DNA of 64,000 bases. Source: Actinomycetota bacterium. GTDB taxonomy: Bacteria > Actinomycetota > Actinomycetes > Propionibacteriales > Nocardioidaceae. Positions within the stretch are counted from its first letter, which is position 1. Each line of letters begins with the position of its first letter. Position numbers and translations under genes: made by a program. The notes below the pieces were generated by a model, which worked only from the letters and a program-made list of their open reading frames with translations, was not told the DNA's origin and ran no database searches. Positions 27,225-40,578 of this stretch are shown here, piece after piece. The DNA is taken from assembly GCA_009701885.1 (NCBI GenBank), contig WLJH01000015.1:1-64000 (forward strand). Direction: 5' to 3'.

Positions 27225-29189
27225 GTGAGCATCCTCGACGACGCCCGCGCGGGCATGGACCCGGCCGTCCGACCCCAGGACGACCTCTTCGGACACGTCA
27301 ACGGCCGCTGGCTCGCGGAGACCGAGATCCCCTCGGACCGCTCGAGCTGGGGTCCCTTCGTGCAGCTGGCCGACGAGGCCGAGCAGCACGTGCGCGCGAT
27401 CATCGAGGAGCTCGCGGCCCACGGCGGTGACAGCGCGGACGCCCGCAAGATCGGCGACCTCTACGCCTCCTTCATGGACACCGAGGCGATCGACGCCAAG
27501 GGCCTGCGCCCGGTGCAGCCGCTGGTCGACGCGGTGGGTGCCCTGCGCGATCTGCGCGACCTCGCCGCCTTCCTCGGCGAGCTCGAGCGGGTCGGCGGCC
27601 ACGGGGTCTTCGGCTCCTACGTCGACACCGACGACAAGGACTCCGACCGCTACCTCGTCAACCTCGTCCAGGGCGGCCTCGGCCTGCCCGACGAGTCGTA
27701 CTACCGCGAGGACAAGCACGCCGAGACGCGCGAGAAGTACGTCGCCTACCTCACCCGTCTGCTCGAGCTCGGCGGCACCGGGGCCGACTGGCTCGGCGAC
27801 CCGGGCGAGGCGGCGCGCACGGTGCTCGACATCGACTCCCGGATCGCGGCCGGCCACTGGGAGCGCGCCGAGACCCGCGACGTGCAGAAGACCTACAACC
27901 TGCACACCCTCGAGCAGCTGCGCACCCTGCTGCCCGCCTTCGACCTCGACGTCTACGTCACCAACCTCTCCGCGGGCAAGCGCAGCGCCGAGGACCTGCT
28001 GGCCGAGGTGAACGTGCGCCAGCCGTCGTTCTTCGCCGGTCTGTCGCAGGTGCTCGCCGAGGTCCCGCTCGACCAGTGGCGCCCGTGGCTGCTGACCCGC
28101 GTGCTGCGCTCGGCGGCGCCGTACCTCACCGACGACCTGGTCGAGACCAACTTCGACTTCTACGGCCGCACCCTCAACGGCACCCCCGAGCTGCGGGCGC
28201 GGTGGAAGCGTGGCGTCGCGCTGGTCGAGGGCGCGCTGGGCGAGGCGGTCGGCAAGGAGTACGTCGCGCGGCACTTCCCCCCGACCTCCAAGGCGATGAT
28301 GGAGGAGCTGGTCGCCAACCTGCTCGCGGCCTACCGCCAGTCCATCGAGGCCCTCGACTGGATGACCGAGGAGACCAAGCTCCGCGCGTACGAGAAGCTC
28401 GAGACCTTCCGTCCCAAGATCGGCTACCCCGACACCTTCCGCGACTACTCCGCGCTCCAGGTGCGCCCCGACGACCTGATGGGCAACGTGGCCGCGGCCT
28501 CGGCGTTCGAGACCGACCGCCAGCTGGCCAAGATCGGCTCGCCGGTCGACCGCGACGAGTGGCACATGCTGCCGCAGACGGTGAACGCCTACTACAACCC
28601 CGGCACCAACGAGATCTGCTTCCCCGCGGGCATCCTGCAGAAGCCGTTCTTCTCCCCCGACGCCCACCCGGCGGAGAACTACGGCGGCATCGGCGCAGTC
28701 ATCGGCCACGAGGTCGGCCACGGCTTCGACGACCAGGGCGCGCAGTTCGACCCGCTGGGCAACCTGCGCGACTGGTGGACCCCGGCCGACAAGGCCGCCT
28801 TCGAGGAGAAGTCCAAGAAGCTGGTCGAGCAGTACGACGGGTTCGAGCCGCGCGCGCTGCCCGGGGAGAAGGTCAACGGCCAGCTGACCGTCGGCGAGAA
28901 CATCGGCGACCTGGGCGGCCTGACCATCGGGCACAAGGCCTACGTCATCTCCACCGACGGCTCCGCGACGGTCGAGGACCGGCGCACCCTGTTCATGAAC
29001 TGGGCCTACGTCTGGCGCACCAAGCGCCGCCCGGAGCAGGAGCGGCAGTACCTCACCATCGACCCGCACAGCCCGCCGGAGTTCCGCGCCAACATCGTGC
29101 GCAACCTCGACGAGTTCCACGAGGTCTTCGAGACCGCGCCCGGCGACGGGCTGTGGCTGGACCCGCAGGAGCGCGTCCGGATCTGGTGA
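27225..29189 (+). CDS. pepO: M13 family zinc metallopeptidase (neprilysin-like)
   Basis: 654 residues. Zinc site HEVGH in VIGHEVGHGFDDQGAQFD, the third ligand in GENIGDLGG, substrate-site NAYYNPGTNEI, and the family ends typically: RANIVRNLDEFHEVF. No signal peptide, so probably cytosolic as in bacterial PepO. GTG at 27225 with TAGGGT 7 bp upstream (leaderless). Confidence 0.95.
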   Translation: MSILDDARAGMDPAVRPQDDLFGHVNGRWLAETEIPSDRSSWGPFVQLADEAEQHVRAIIEELAAHGGDSADARKIGDLYASFMDTEAIDAKGLRPVQPLVDAVGALRDLRDLAAFLGELERVGGHGVFGSYVDTDDKDSDRYLVNLVQGGLGLPDESYYREDKHAETREKYVAYLTRLLELGGTGADWLGDPGEAARTVLDIDSRIAAGHWERAETRDVQKTYNLHTLEQLRTLLPAFDLDVYVTNLSAGKRSAEDLLAEVNVRQPSFFAGLSQVLAEVPLDQWRPWLLTRVLRSAAPYLTDDLVETNFDFYGRTLNGTPELRARWKRGVALVEGALGEAVGKEYVARHFPPTSKAMMEELVANLLAAYRQSIEALDWMTEETKLRAYEKLETFRPKIGYPDTFRDYSALQVRPDDLMGNVAAASAFETDRQLAKIGSPVDRDEWHMLPQTVNAYYNPGTNEICFPAGILQKPFFSPDAHPAENYGGIGAVIGHEVGHGFDDQGAQFDPLGNLRDWWTPADKAAFEEKSKKLVEQYDGFEPRALPGEKVNGQLTVGENIGDLGGLTIGHKAYVISTDGSATVEDRRTLFMNWAYVWRTKRRPEQERQYLTIDPHSPPEFRANIVRNLDEFHEVFETAPGDGLWLDPQERVRIW

Positions 29190-29211
29190 CGACCGTCTGG
29201 AAGAGGACCCC

Positions 29212-29439
29212 GTGACCGAGGAACAGCCAGCGACCCGACGTCGGGACGCGTGCGAGCAGTGCGGGAGCCCGGACCTGGCGATCGAGCGCGCATCGCTCGG
29301 GTCCTTCTGGCGGCGACGGTCCGTGCACCTCGACGTGCTGACGTGCGTCGTGTGCCACCGCGTCATGCTCTATCACGCCGGACCGGTCCCGGCGCCGGTG
29401 CGGGACCAGCCCCCGCGGGACGACGGCGCCCAGCTGTAG
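29212..29439 (+). CDS. Small zinc-ribbon protein
   Basis: 75 residues with CEQCGSPDL and TCVVCHRVMLY, two CxxC knuckles 32 residues apart typical of a zinc ribbon. No function can be assigned. GTG at 29212 has AGAGGA upstream and follows the peptidase stop by 22 bp. Confidence 0.65.
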   Translation: MTEEQPATRRRDACEQCGSPDLAIERASLGSFWRRRSVHLDVLTCVVCHRVMLYHAGPVPAPVRDQPPRDDGAQL

Positions 29440-29456
29440 GGCTCATCGGAAGGCCG

Positions 29457-29861
29457 TCAGCGGTGGTCGGTGGACGCACCGGCGCGAGCGAGCCGGCGCG
29501 CGGTGCCGAGCAGCAGCGCGGCGACGGCCAGGGGCGCGACGGCACCGAGCGTCCACGGCAGGTCGCCCCTCGCGACGCCCCAGCCGGTGAGCCCGAGGCC
29601 GAGCAGCGCCACCGCCGCCGGCGCCGGGGCGAGACGTCGGGCCGTGCGCGGGGTGTCCCCGAGCCACAGCGGAGCGAGGGCCAGCACGCCCGTCGGCAGG
29701 GCGAGCATGCCGACAGCGAGCGGCAGGAAGACACCCAGCACCTGCTCGGGGGCCTCGAGGGGTGCGGTCAGGAAGAAGACGGCCAGCGACAGGAGGCCCA
29801 GGCCCAGCCCGAGTCCGACCAGCCCGCCGCGCCGGACCTGTGCGCGACGGGGCGGAGCCAT
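29457..29861 (-). CDS. Hypothetical four-TM membrane protein
   Basis: 134 residues, about four hydrophobic segments (GLVGLGLGLGLLSLAVFFL, VLGVFLPLAVGMLALPTGVL, AVALLGLGLTGWGV, LGAVAPLAVAALLLG). Basic N-terminus and C-terminus. No recognised family. Confidence 0.65.
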   Translation of the reverse strand: MAPPRRAQVRRGGLVGLGLGLGLLSLAVFFLTAPLEAPEQVLGVFLPLAVGMLALPTGVLALAPLWLGDTPRTARRLAPAPAAVALLGLGLTGWGVARGDLPWTLGAVAPLAVAALLLGTARRLARAGASTDHR

Positions 29862-29898
29862 GGCCGCACCCTAGGTCGGTGGTCGGAGCAGTGGGTAC

Positions 29899-30336
29899 TC
29901 AGCCCGCCAACGGCGCCTGGTGCGCGGCGGCGGCGCCGTGGACGAGCGCGGCCATCTCGGGGAAGCCGCGCAGCAGCGAGTCCAGGTCGCGTGGGGTCAT
30001 GACGCACACGGTGAGGGGGGTCAGCGCGGTCGCCGACGCCGTACGACGGCGGCGACGGTCGAGGACCGCGAGCTCGCCCACGACCTCGCCGGGGCCGAGC
30101 ACCGCGAGCAGGTCGCCGTCGTGGCTCACGGCCACCGAGCCCTCGACGAGCAGGAAGGCCTGGGTCTCGTAGGCGCCCTCGGTGGTGAGGGTGGCCCCGG
30201 TCGGGAGGGTGACGACGTCCATGAGGGACGCCATGCGGCGCAGCTGTCGGGACGAGCAGCCGGCGAGCGCGGGGATGCTGCGCAGCAGGTGCTCCGTGGT
30301 GCGGGCCGTGCCGGAGGCCTGGGTGTGCTGTGCCAT
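29899..30336 (-). CDS. Cyclic nucleotide-binding domain protein
   Basis: 145 residues, a single cNMP-binding (CAP_ED) domain: LPTGATLTTEG, FLLVEGSVAVSHDGDLLAVLGPGEVVGELAVLD with the phosphate-binding GE motif. No DNA-binding domain, so it is a stand-alone sensor or a partner subunit. ATG at 30336 has CAGGAGT upstream. A second such protein (63588) is paired with a cyclase. Confidence 0.82.
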   Translation of the reverse strand: MAQHTQASGTARTTEHLLRSIPALAGCSSRQLRRMASLMDVVTLPTGATLTTEGAYETQAFLLVEGSVAVSHDGDLLAVLGPGEVVGELAVLDRRRRRTASATALTPLTVCVMTPRDLDSLLRGFPEMAALVHGAAAAHQAPLAG

Positions 30337-30363
30337 GGGGACTCCTGGGGTGGGGGAGTGATG

Positions 30364-30405
30364 ACCGTACTGACGGTATGTGTCGAACGTACTCCTGGTA
30401 TGTGA
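30364..30405. promoter_or_regulatory. AT-rich divergent promoter region with repeats
   Basis: Inverted repeat ACCGT-ACTG-ACGGT (30364-30377) and direct repeat GGTATGTG at 30376 and 30398, between the cNMP-binding protein gene and the helicase gene. No confident -35/-10 pair was assigned. Confidence 0.4.
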
Positions 30406-30503
30406 ACTCTCAACTCCATCGGGGTGAGCGAGGAGGTGACCTGCCTCGCACCCTGTGGAGGAGGACGCCGGCGCCGTCGGCGGGCACTGGTAGACACGCA
30501 CCC

Positions 30504-32633
<2,130 letters not shown>

Positions 32634-32680
32634 GGCGGCTGCGGGCGCCGGTGACCCCGCAGCGGCGGTACCGTCGCGGC

Positions 32681-33361
32681 ATGGCTCGGGACCGACGTAC
32701 GACGACCGTGCTCGCGCTCGTGGCGCTGCTGCTGGGCGGGGTGACCGGCTGCTCCGACGACGCCGTCGACGCCGAGGAGGCGACCCCGCAGTCGCTGGCA
32801 GCGGCGGCGCTCGCGCACTACGACGAGCCGCTGGCGGCCGTGGCGCCGATCTTCGGCGACGAGCGGTTGCGGCGCGGCGACCTGGCCGTCGAGCTGGCCT
32901 TCGACCGGCCCGAGGGCGACAACACCCACGTGCGCGTGGTGGTCTCCGACCGGCTTCCGTACGGCCGCGACGACGAGGACCCCTGCGCCGGGCCGTGGAA
33001 GTGCCAGGACGTCGGCACCGACGAGGTCGCGGGGACCCTCCTCTACGAGGCGGGCTACCCCGAGGAGGACCCGGGGGTGGTCCTCGCCTGGTCCGAGCGC
33101 GGGGACGAGGTCGTGTGGGCCTACGCCTACGGCCCCTTCATCGCACCCGACGACGAGGGCGGCCCGGACGAGGAGGCCTCGGCCCTGGGCGACGCGCTCG
33201 CGGCGATCGTCACCGACCCGGCGGTCGGCCGGCGCACGAGCGAGGCCTACGCCGAGGCCGGGCAGGAGCTGTGCGGCGGCGGGGACTGGCTGGAGTGGTA
33301 CGGCCAGGGCAACGGCTCGCCGCGGCCGGAGGACTTCCGCGACTGGTGCGCGGAGGACTAG
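32681..33361 (+). CDS. Hypothetical lipoprotein
   Basis: 226 residues with a signal peptide and lipobox (LLLGGVTGC, Cys about 25). The mature part is acidic, with Cys in DPCAGPWKCQD, LCGGGDWLEWYG and DWCAED that may form disulfides. No recognised family. TACCGT lies 6 bp before ATG. The TAG stop is part of the next operator. Confidence 0.75.
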   Translation: MARDRRTTTVLALVALLLGGVTGCSDDAVDAEEATPQSLAAAALAHYDEPLAAVAPIFGDERLRRGDLAVELAFDRPEGDNTHVRVVVSDRLPYGRDDEDPCAGPWKCQDVGTDEVAGTLLYEAGYPEEDPGVVLAWSERGDEVVWAYAYGPFIAPDDEGGPDEEASALGDALAAIVTDPAVGRRTSEAYAEAGQELCGGGDWLEWYGQGNGSPRPEDFRDWCAED

Positions 33362-33387
33362 AACACGTTCTAGCGGGCCGCTAGCCT
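33359..33387. promoter_or_regulatory. Two adjacent palindromes; first matches a KstR-type site
   Basis: TAGAACACGTTCTA (33359-33372) fits TNNAACNNGTTNNA, the motif I recall for the mycobacterial steroid regulator KstR. CTAGCGGGCCGCTAG (33370-33384) is a second, perfect palindrome overlapping it. TAGCCT (33382-33387) is a leaderless -10, 6 bp before ATG 33394, so a bound repressor would block transcription. Confidence 0.55.
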
Positions 33388-33393
33388 CCCGGC

Positions 33394-34449
33394 ATGACGC
33401 CTGCGCACCGCGACACCCCGATCCGGGTCCTGCAGTGGACCACCGGCAACATCGGGCGCCGCTCGCTGCACGCGATCCTGGCCCGGCCCGACCTGGAGCT
33501 CGCCGGGGTCTTCGCCTTCGGCGGTGACAAGGTCGGTCGCGACGCCGCCGAGCTGTGCGGCTGGCCCGGGCCGACGGGCGTCCTGGCCACCGACGACGTG
33601 GACGCCCTGCTCTCGACCGGCGCGGACGCGTGCGTCTACAACCCGCTCTGGCCCGACCTCGACCACCTGTGCGCGCTGCTCGCCGCCGGCATCGACGTGT
33701 GCACCAGCGCCGCCTGGATCACCGGCGGCAAGCAGTCCCCGGCCGACCTGGCGCGGATCCGGGCCGCGTGCGAGGCGGGTGGGTCGACGATCTTCGGCAG
33801 CGGCGCGCACCCCGGCATGACCAACATGGTCGCGATGGTGCTCTCGGGCGCCTGCGAGCGGGTCGAGGAGGTGCGGATCACCGAGAGCGTCGACTGCTCG
33901 ACGTACGAGAGCGCCGGCACTCAGAGCGCGATGGGCTTCGGTCGGCCGCTGGACACCCCCGGGCTGGAGGAGTCGGTGCGGGTCGAGTCGGAGGTCTTCG
34001 CCGAGTCCGCGGCGATGATGGCCGACGCGATGGGCGTGACCCTCGACCGCCTGACCTTCGACGTCACCTTCACCGAGGCCACCGGCCACACCGACCTGGG
34101 GTTCATGGAGATCCCCGAGGGCACCGTCGGGGGCGTGATGGGCTACCACCGCGGCTGGCTCGGGGAGCGCAACGTGGTGAGCGTCGGCTTCAACTGGACC
34201 ATGGGCGACCACGTCGTCCCGCCCAAGCCCCTGGCCCACGGGCACGTCGTCCAGGTGTTCGGCGTGCCCAACATGCGCACCGTCATCTCCTGCCTGCCGC
34301 CGCGCGACTGGGCCGAGGAGGGGTTCATGGGGCTCGGGATGATCTACACCGCGATGCCGGTGGTCAACGCGCTGCCGCTGGTCGTCGCGGCGGCGCCGGG
34401 GATCGTGACGCTGGCCGACCTGCCGCCGGTGACGGGACGCGTCTACTGA
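33394..34449 (+). CDS. Dihydrodipicolinate reductase-like NAD(P) oxidoreductase
   Basis: 351 residues. Rossmann start VLQWTTGNIGRRSL (GxxGR), then LELAGVFAFGGDKVGRDA and FGSGAHPGMTNMV. This is the DapB-N-like family that includes 2,4-diaminopentanoate dehydrogenases and many uncharacterised actinobacterial proteins. It is not the lysine-pathway DapB. The KstR-like operator hints at a catabolic role, possibly steroid or lipid linked. Confidence 0.78.
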   Translation: MTPAHRDTPIRVLQWTTGNIGRRSLHAILARPDLELAGVFAFGGDKVGRDAAELCGWPGPTGVLATDDVDALLSTGADACVYNPLWPDLDHLCALLAAGIDVCTSAAWITGGKQSPADLARIRAACEAGGSTIFGSGAHPGMTNMVAMVLSGACERVEEVRITESVDCSTYESAGTQSAMGFGRPLDTPGLEESVRVESEVFAESAAMMADAMGVTLDRLTFDVTFTEATGHTDLGFMEIPEGTVGGVMGYHRGWLGERNVVSVGFNWTMGDHVVPPKPLAHGHVVQVFGVPNMRTVISCLPPRDWAEEGFMGLGMIYTAMPVVNALPLVVAAAPGIVTLADLPPVTGRVY

Positions 34450-34460
34450 CCTCCGACCTG

Positions 34461-34510
34461 CGGACGTCATCCGCAGCGCAGAAGCGGACATCCCGTCCGT
34501 ATGACGTCCC
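34461..34510. repeat. 50-bp element, copy 1
   Basis: Left end CGGACGTCAT (one mismatch to consensus GGGACGTCAT), right end ATGACGTCCC at 34501-34510; total 50 bp. Starts 12 bp after the preceding stop codon. Confidence 0.85.
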
Positions 34511-34524
34511 CGGCGGGGCGGGCT

Positions 34525-34574
34525 GGGACGTCATACGCCCCGCAGTGAGGGACCTCCCGCCCGCATGACGTCCC
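34525..34574. repeat. 50-bp element, copy 2
   Basis: Perfect 10-bp inverted ends GGGACGTCAT (34525) and ATGACGTCCC (34565-34574), total 50 bp. Lies 14 bp after copy 1, between convergent genes. Confidence 0.9.
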
Positions 34575-34587
34575 CGGCGGGCCGGTG

Positions 34588-35085
34588 TCAGGCGCCGACG
34601 ACCTGCTCGATCGCGGTGACCAGGCGCGGGTCCTGCGGCTCCACGCCGGGACGGAAGCGGGAGATGACCGAGCCGTCGGCGGCGAGGAGGAACTTCTCGA
34701 AGTTCCACTGCACGTCCCCGGCCTCGCCCTGCTCGTCGGGGGTGCCGGTCAGCTCGGCGTAGAGCGGGTGGCGGCCGTCCCCGTTGACCTCGATCTTCTC
34801 GGTCATCGGGAACGTGACGCCGTACGTCGCGGAGCAGAACTCCTGGATCTCCTCCGCGCTGCCCGGCTCCTGGCCCATGAACTGGTTGCAGGGCAGGCCG
34901 ACGACGGTGAAGCCGCGCTCGCCGTAGGTCTCCTGGAGCTGCTCGAGCCCGGTGTACTGCGGGGTCAGGCCGCACTTGGAGGCGACGTTGACCAGCAGGG
35001 CCGGCTTGCCGCCGGTGATCTCGCCGAGGGTGGCGGGGGTGCCGTCGAGTCGTGCGATCGGCAGGTCGAGTAGTTCAGTGCCCAT
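34588..35085 (-). CDS. Glutathione peroxidase family protein (second copy)
   Basis: 165 residues. NVASKCGLTPQY with peroxidatic C38, GLPCNQFMGQEPG, and WNFEKFLL. About 45% similar by eye to the peroxidase at 12388, so the window holds two diverged paralogues. ATG at 35085 with TACGCT 7 bp upstream (leaderless). Confidence 0.93.
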   Translation of the reverse strand: MGTELLDLPIARLDGTPATLGEITGGKPALLVNVASKCGLTPQYTGLEQLQETYGERGFTVVGLPCNQFMGQEPGSAEEIQEFCSATYGVTFPMTEKIEVNGDGRHPLYAELTGTPDEQGEAGDVQWNFEKFLLAADGSVISRFRPGVEPQDPRLVTAIEQVVGA

Positions 35086-35162
35086 GGCCGTGAGCGTAGC
35101 CACGCCCTGCCAGCCCGGGGGGCGGGGTGTGCAGGCACGCTCGTGCGGGCAGGACACCGCCC

Positions 35163-36545
35163 ATGATCGACGTGCTCTGGGGTGTCGGGGGGATGGCGGC
35201 GCTGCTGCTCATCGCCGTGCTGTGCTCGAGCGACCGCCGCGCCATCCGGCCGCGCACCGTGCTCGCCGCGCTGCTGCTGCAGGTCGGCTTCGGCATCCTC
35301 GTCCTGTCGTGGTCGGTCGGCGGCCGGGCCCTCGAGGCGACCTCGAGCGGCGTGCAGGCGGTGATCGACTCCTCCGGGGAGGGCATCGGCTTCCTCTTCG
35401 GGCCGGTGCTGCCCGCCGAGGACCAGGGCACGGTCGTGGCCTTCCAGGTGCTGCCGGTGATCATCTTCTTCGCCTCGCTGACCGCGGTGCTCTACCACCT
35501 CGGCGTGCTGCAGCGCGTCGTCCAGGTGCTCGGCGGGGGCCTCGGCCGGCTGCTCGGCACCGGCCGCGAGGAGTCGGTCAACGCCGCGGCCAACATCTTC
35601 GTCGGCCAGACCGAGGCGCCCCTGGTCATCAAGCCGTACGTCGCCGGGCTGTCGCGCTCGGCGCTCTTCGCCGTCATGGTCGGCGGGCTCTCCACCGTCG
35701 CCGGCTCGGTGCTCGTGGGCTACTCGCTGCTCGGCGCCGAGCTGGACTACCTCATCGCCGCGTCCTTCATGGCCGCGCCCGGGGCGCTGCTGATGGCCAA
35801 GATCATCCTGCCCGAGCCGCGGGGGGAGGAGGCTGGCGCTGGGTCTGCTTCAGGGTCCGCGGCTGGGTCCGCCGCTGGGTCTGCCGCGCCCGAGCGCGAG
35901 GTCGCGGCCGGCTGGGAGGCTGCCGTGGCACCCGCCGACGGGTCCCGCGGGGAGGCGGCCGCTCCCCGCGGCGGGTCGACGACGTCGTACGACGAGGGCG
36001 ACCCGGTCGGGGAGGAGTCGCCGGAGCGGGCGCGCAACGTCATCGACGCCGCCGCGAACGGAGCGGCCGACGGGCTGCGGCTGGCGCTGACGATCGGCGC
36101 GATGCTGCTGGCCTTCATCTCCCTCATCGCGCTCGTGAACCTGCTGGTCGGCGGGATCGGCGGCTGGTTCGGCGCCGAGGACCTGACGGTCGAGCAGGTG
36201 CTGGGCTACGTCTTCGCGCCGGTGATGGCGCTGATCGGCGTGCCGTGGAACGAGGCGGTCGAGGCCGGCAGCTTCGTCGGGCAGAAGATCGTGCTCAACG
36301 AGTTCGTGGCGTTCGCCGACTTCGGGCCGGTGGCCGGGGAGTACTCCGAGAAGACCGCCGCGATCATCACCTTCGCCCTCACCGGCTTCGCCAACCTCGG
36401 CTCGCTCGGCATCCTGCTGGGCGGCCTCGGCGGGATCGCCCCCGAGCGGCGCGGGGACATCGCCTCGCTCGGGTTGCGCGCGATCCTGGCCGCCACGCTG
36501 GCGAACCTGATGAGTGCTGCGATCGCGGGGATCCTGATCGGCTGA
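35163..36545 (+). CDS. nupC: Concentrative nucleoside transporter (NupC/CNT)
   Basis: 460 residues, polytopic. CNT hallmarks: VNAAANIFVGQTEAPLVIKPY, SVLVGYSLLGAEL, SFMAAPGALLMAKI and KIVLNEFVAF. It imports nucleosides with H+ or Na+. A low-complexity insertion of about 70 residues (ASGSAAGSAAGSAAPE, then acidic sequence to about 290) sits in the cytosolic loop after AAPGALLMAKIILPE, making it longer than E. coli NupC. ATG at 35163. Confidence 0.92.
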   Translation: MIDVLWGVGGMAALLLIAVLCSSDRRAIRPRTVLAALLLQVGFGILVLSWSVGGRALEATSSGVQAVIDSSGEGIGFLFGPVLPAEDQGTVVAFQVLPVIIFFASLTAVLYHLGVLQRVVQVLGGGLGRLLGTGREESVNAAANIFVGQTEAPLVIKPYVAGLSRSALFAVMVGGLSTVAGSVLVGYSLLGAELDYLIAASFMAAPGALLMAKIILPEPRGEEAGAGSASGSAAGSAAGSAAPEREVAAGWEAAVAPADGSRGEAAAPRGGSTTSYDEGDPVGEESPERARNVIDAAANGAADGLRLALTIGAMLLAFISLIALVNLLVGGIGGWFGAEDLTVEQVLGYVFAPVMALIGVPWNEAVEAGSFVGQKIVLNEFVAFADFGPVAGEYSEKTAAIITFALTGFANLGSLGILLGGLGGIAPERRGDIASLGLRAILAATLANLMSAAIAGILIG

Positions 36546-36557
36546 GGGGTCGAGGTC

Positions 36558-36623
36558 GGGGTAGTCCGAACTCGATTTCACCCTCAGCTCGAGTCGAGGG
36601 TGAGATCTCGTGCGGAGTACCCC
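36558..36623. repeat. Palindrome family 1, copy 2 (reversed orientation)
   Basis: GGGGTAGTCCGAAC on the left and GTGCGGAGTACCCC on the right, inner arms CACCCTC/GAGGGTG. Begins 13 bp after the nupC stop. The inner sequence matches copy 5 at 61018. Confidence 0.9.
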
Positions 36624-36717
36624 GGCGCCGACGGCCCCGGGAACGTCCTGTCGGCGCGGGTCGTTAGCGTCGGGTCAGCCTCCGCCCGGGGGCGGCTGGG
36701 ATCGAGGGAGGTCGCCC

Positions 36718-39596
<2,879 letters not shown>

Positions 39597-39600
<4 letters not shown>

Positions 39601-40313
39601 CGGGCGTGAGCGGGGAGCCGGTCGCCGTCACCCACCCCCGGCTGCCCCCGCGCACCCGCACGGCTCGCGCCACGAGCTGGTGGGGGCGCGCCTGGGTGCG
39701 GGGCGTCGAGGAGGCGGCGTACGCCGAGGAGGACCTGGTCGCCGCGCGCAGGCTGGCCCGCGCCGGGAAGGTCGGCGGGATCCGGGTCGAGCAGGGTCGG
39801 GCCTGGGCCGCGGTCGAGGACACCGGCGGGCTCTGGGCGGCCGACGTCGTCGTACCCGTGCTCGACGACGACCTCGCCGACGCCCTCGTCGAGACCGTCG
39901 CCGCCGCTGCCGGGCGGATCACCTCGCTGCTGGCCGGCGACCTCCCGCACGAGCTGGTCGAGCACGCGGAGGAGGCCGGCGTCGAGCTCCTGCCGTACGG
40001 CGGTGAGCTGGTCGCCTCGTGCACCTGTGACGCCTGGGTCGACCCCTGCGTCCATGCGCTGGCGCTGCTCCAACAGGTCGGGTGGCTGCTGGAGGCCGAC
40101 CCGTTCGTGCTGCTGCACCTGCGGGGGCTGCCGCGCGAGGAGCTGCTCGCCCGGCTGCACGCGCTCGGGCCCGGCTCGGCCGGCGGCCGCGCTCCCGAGC
40201 CCGCTGCCCCGGAGGACCCGGACCTCGACGCAGCCCTCGACGCCGCTGCCCGCGCAGCCCGGTTCCTCGAGCGGCTCGAGGCCGGGGATCCGGCGGTCGA
40301 GCACCTGCTGTGA
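39597..40313 (+). CDS. SWIM zinc-finger protein
   Basis: 238 residues. SWIM motif CTCDAWVDPCVHALALL (CxCx6CxH, about residues 142-154). N-terminal TSWWGRAWVRGVEE. SWIM proteins next to SNF2 helicases are common in actinobacteria and probably act together on DNA. GTG at 39597 overlaps the helicase stop (GTGA); GTG at 39606 is an alternative. Confidence 0.88.
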
Positions 40314-40351
40314 CGGGTGGTGCTGGTGAGAGGTGTGTGGGGGGTGGAGGT

Positions 40352-40562
40352 GTGAGGTTCAGCGGGGGGCCGCTGGACCTCACGGTCCGCCGCTGCACCT
40401 GCGTGCGGGTGCCGTGAGTTTCAGCGGGGGGCCGCTGAACCTTCGGCGCGGGGCGCCCCGGGGTGTGTGAGTTTCAGCGGGGGGCCGCTGGACCTCACGG
40501 TCCGCCGGTGCACCTGCGTGCGGGTGCCGTGAGTTTCAGCGGGGGGGCGCTGAACCTCACAC
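40352..40562. repeat. Hairpin family 2: four hairpins in a 115-bp direct duplication
   Basis: Each hairpin is TTCAGCGG/CCGCTGAA with a G-rich loop (40357, 40419, 40472 and 40534 regions). The first pair and its linker, which contains TGCACCTGCGTGC, recur exactly 115 bp later. Fills the gap between the SWIM gene and selO. Related hairpins lie at 57606-57693. Confidence 0.85.
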
Positions 40563-40578
40563 CCGTACCGTGGTGGGG

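Noticed and set aside
26580..29366. A 928-codon minus-strand open frame over the M13 peptidase
   Set aside because: It is antisense to a complete peptidase with all motifs; the composition (Val/Leu/Gly/Asp-rich, no motifs) is typical of antisense frames at high GC.
40352..40562. Possible CRISPR-like array
   Set aside because: Hairpins are paired and duplicated as a block, without regular unique spacers or cas genes.
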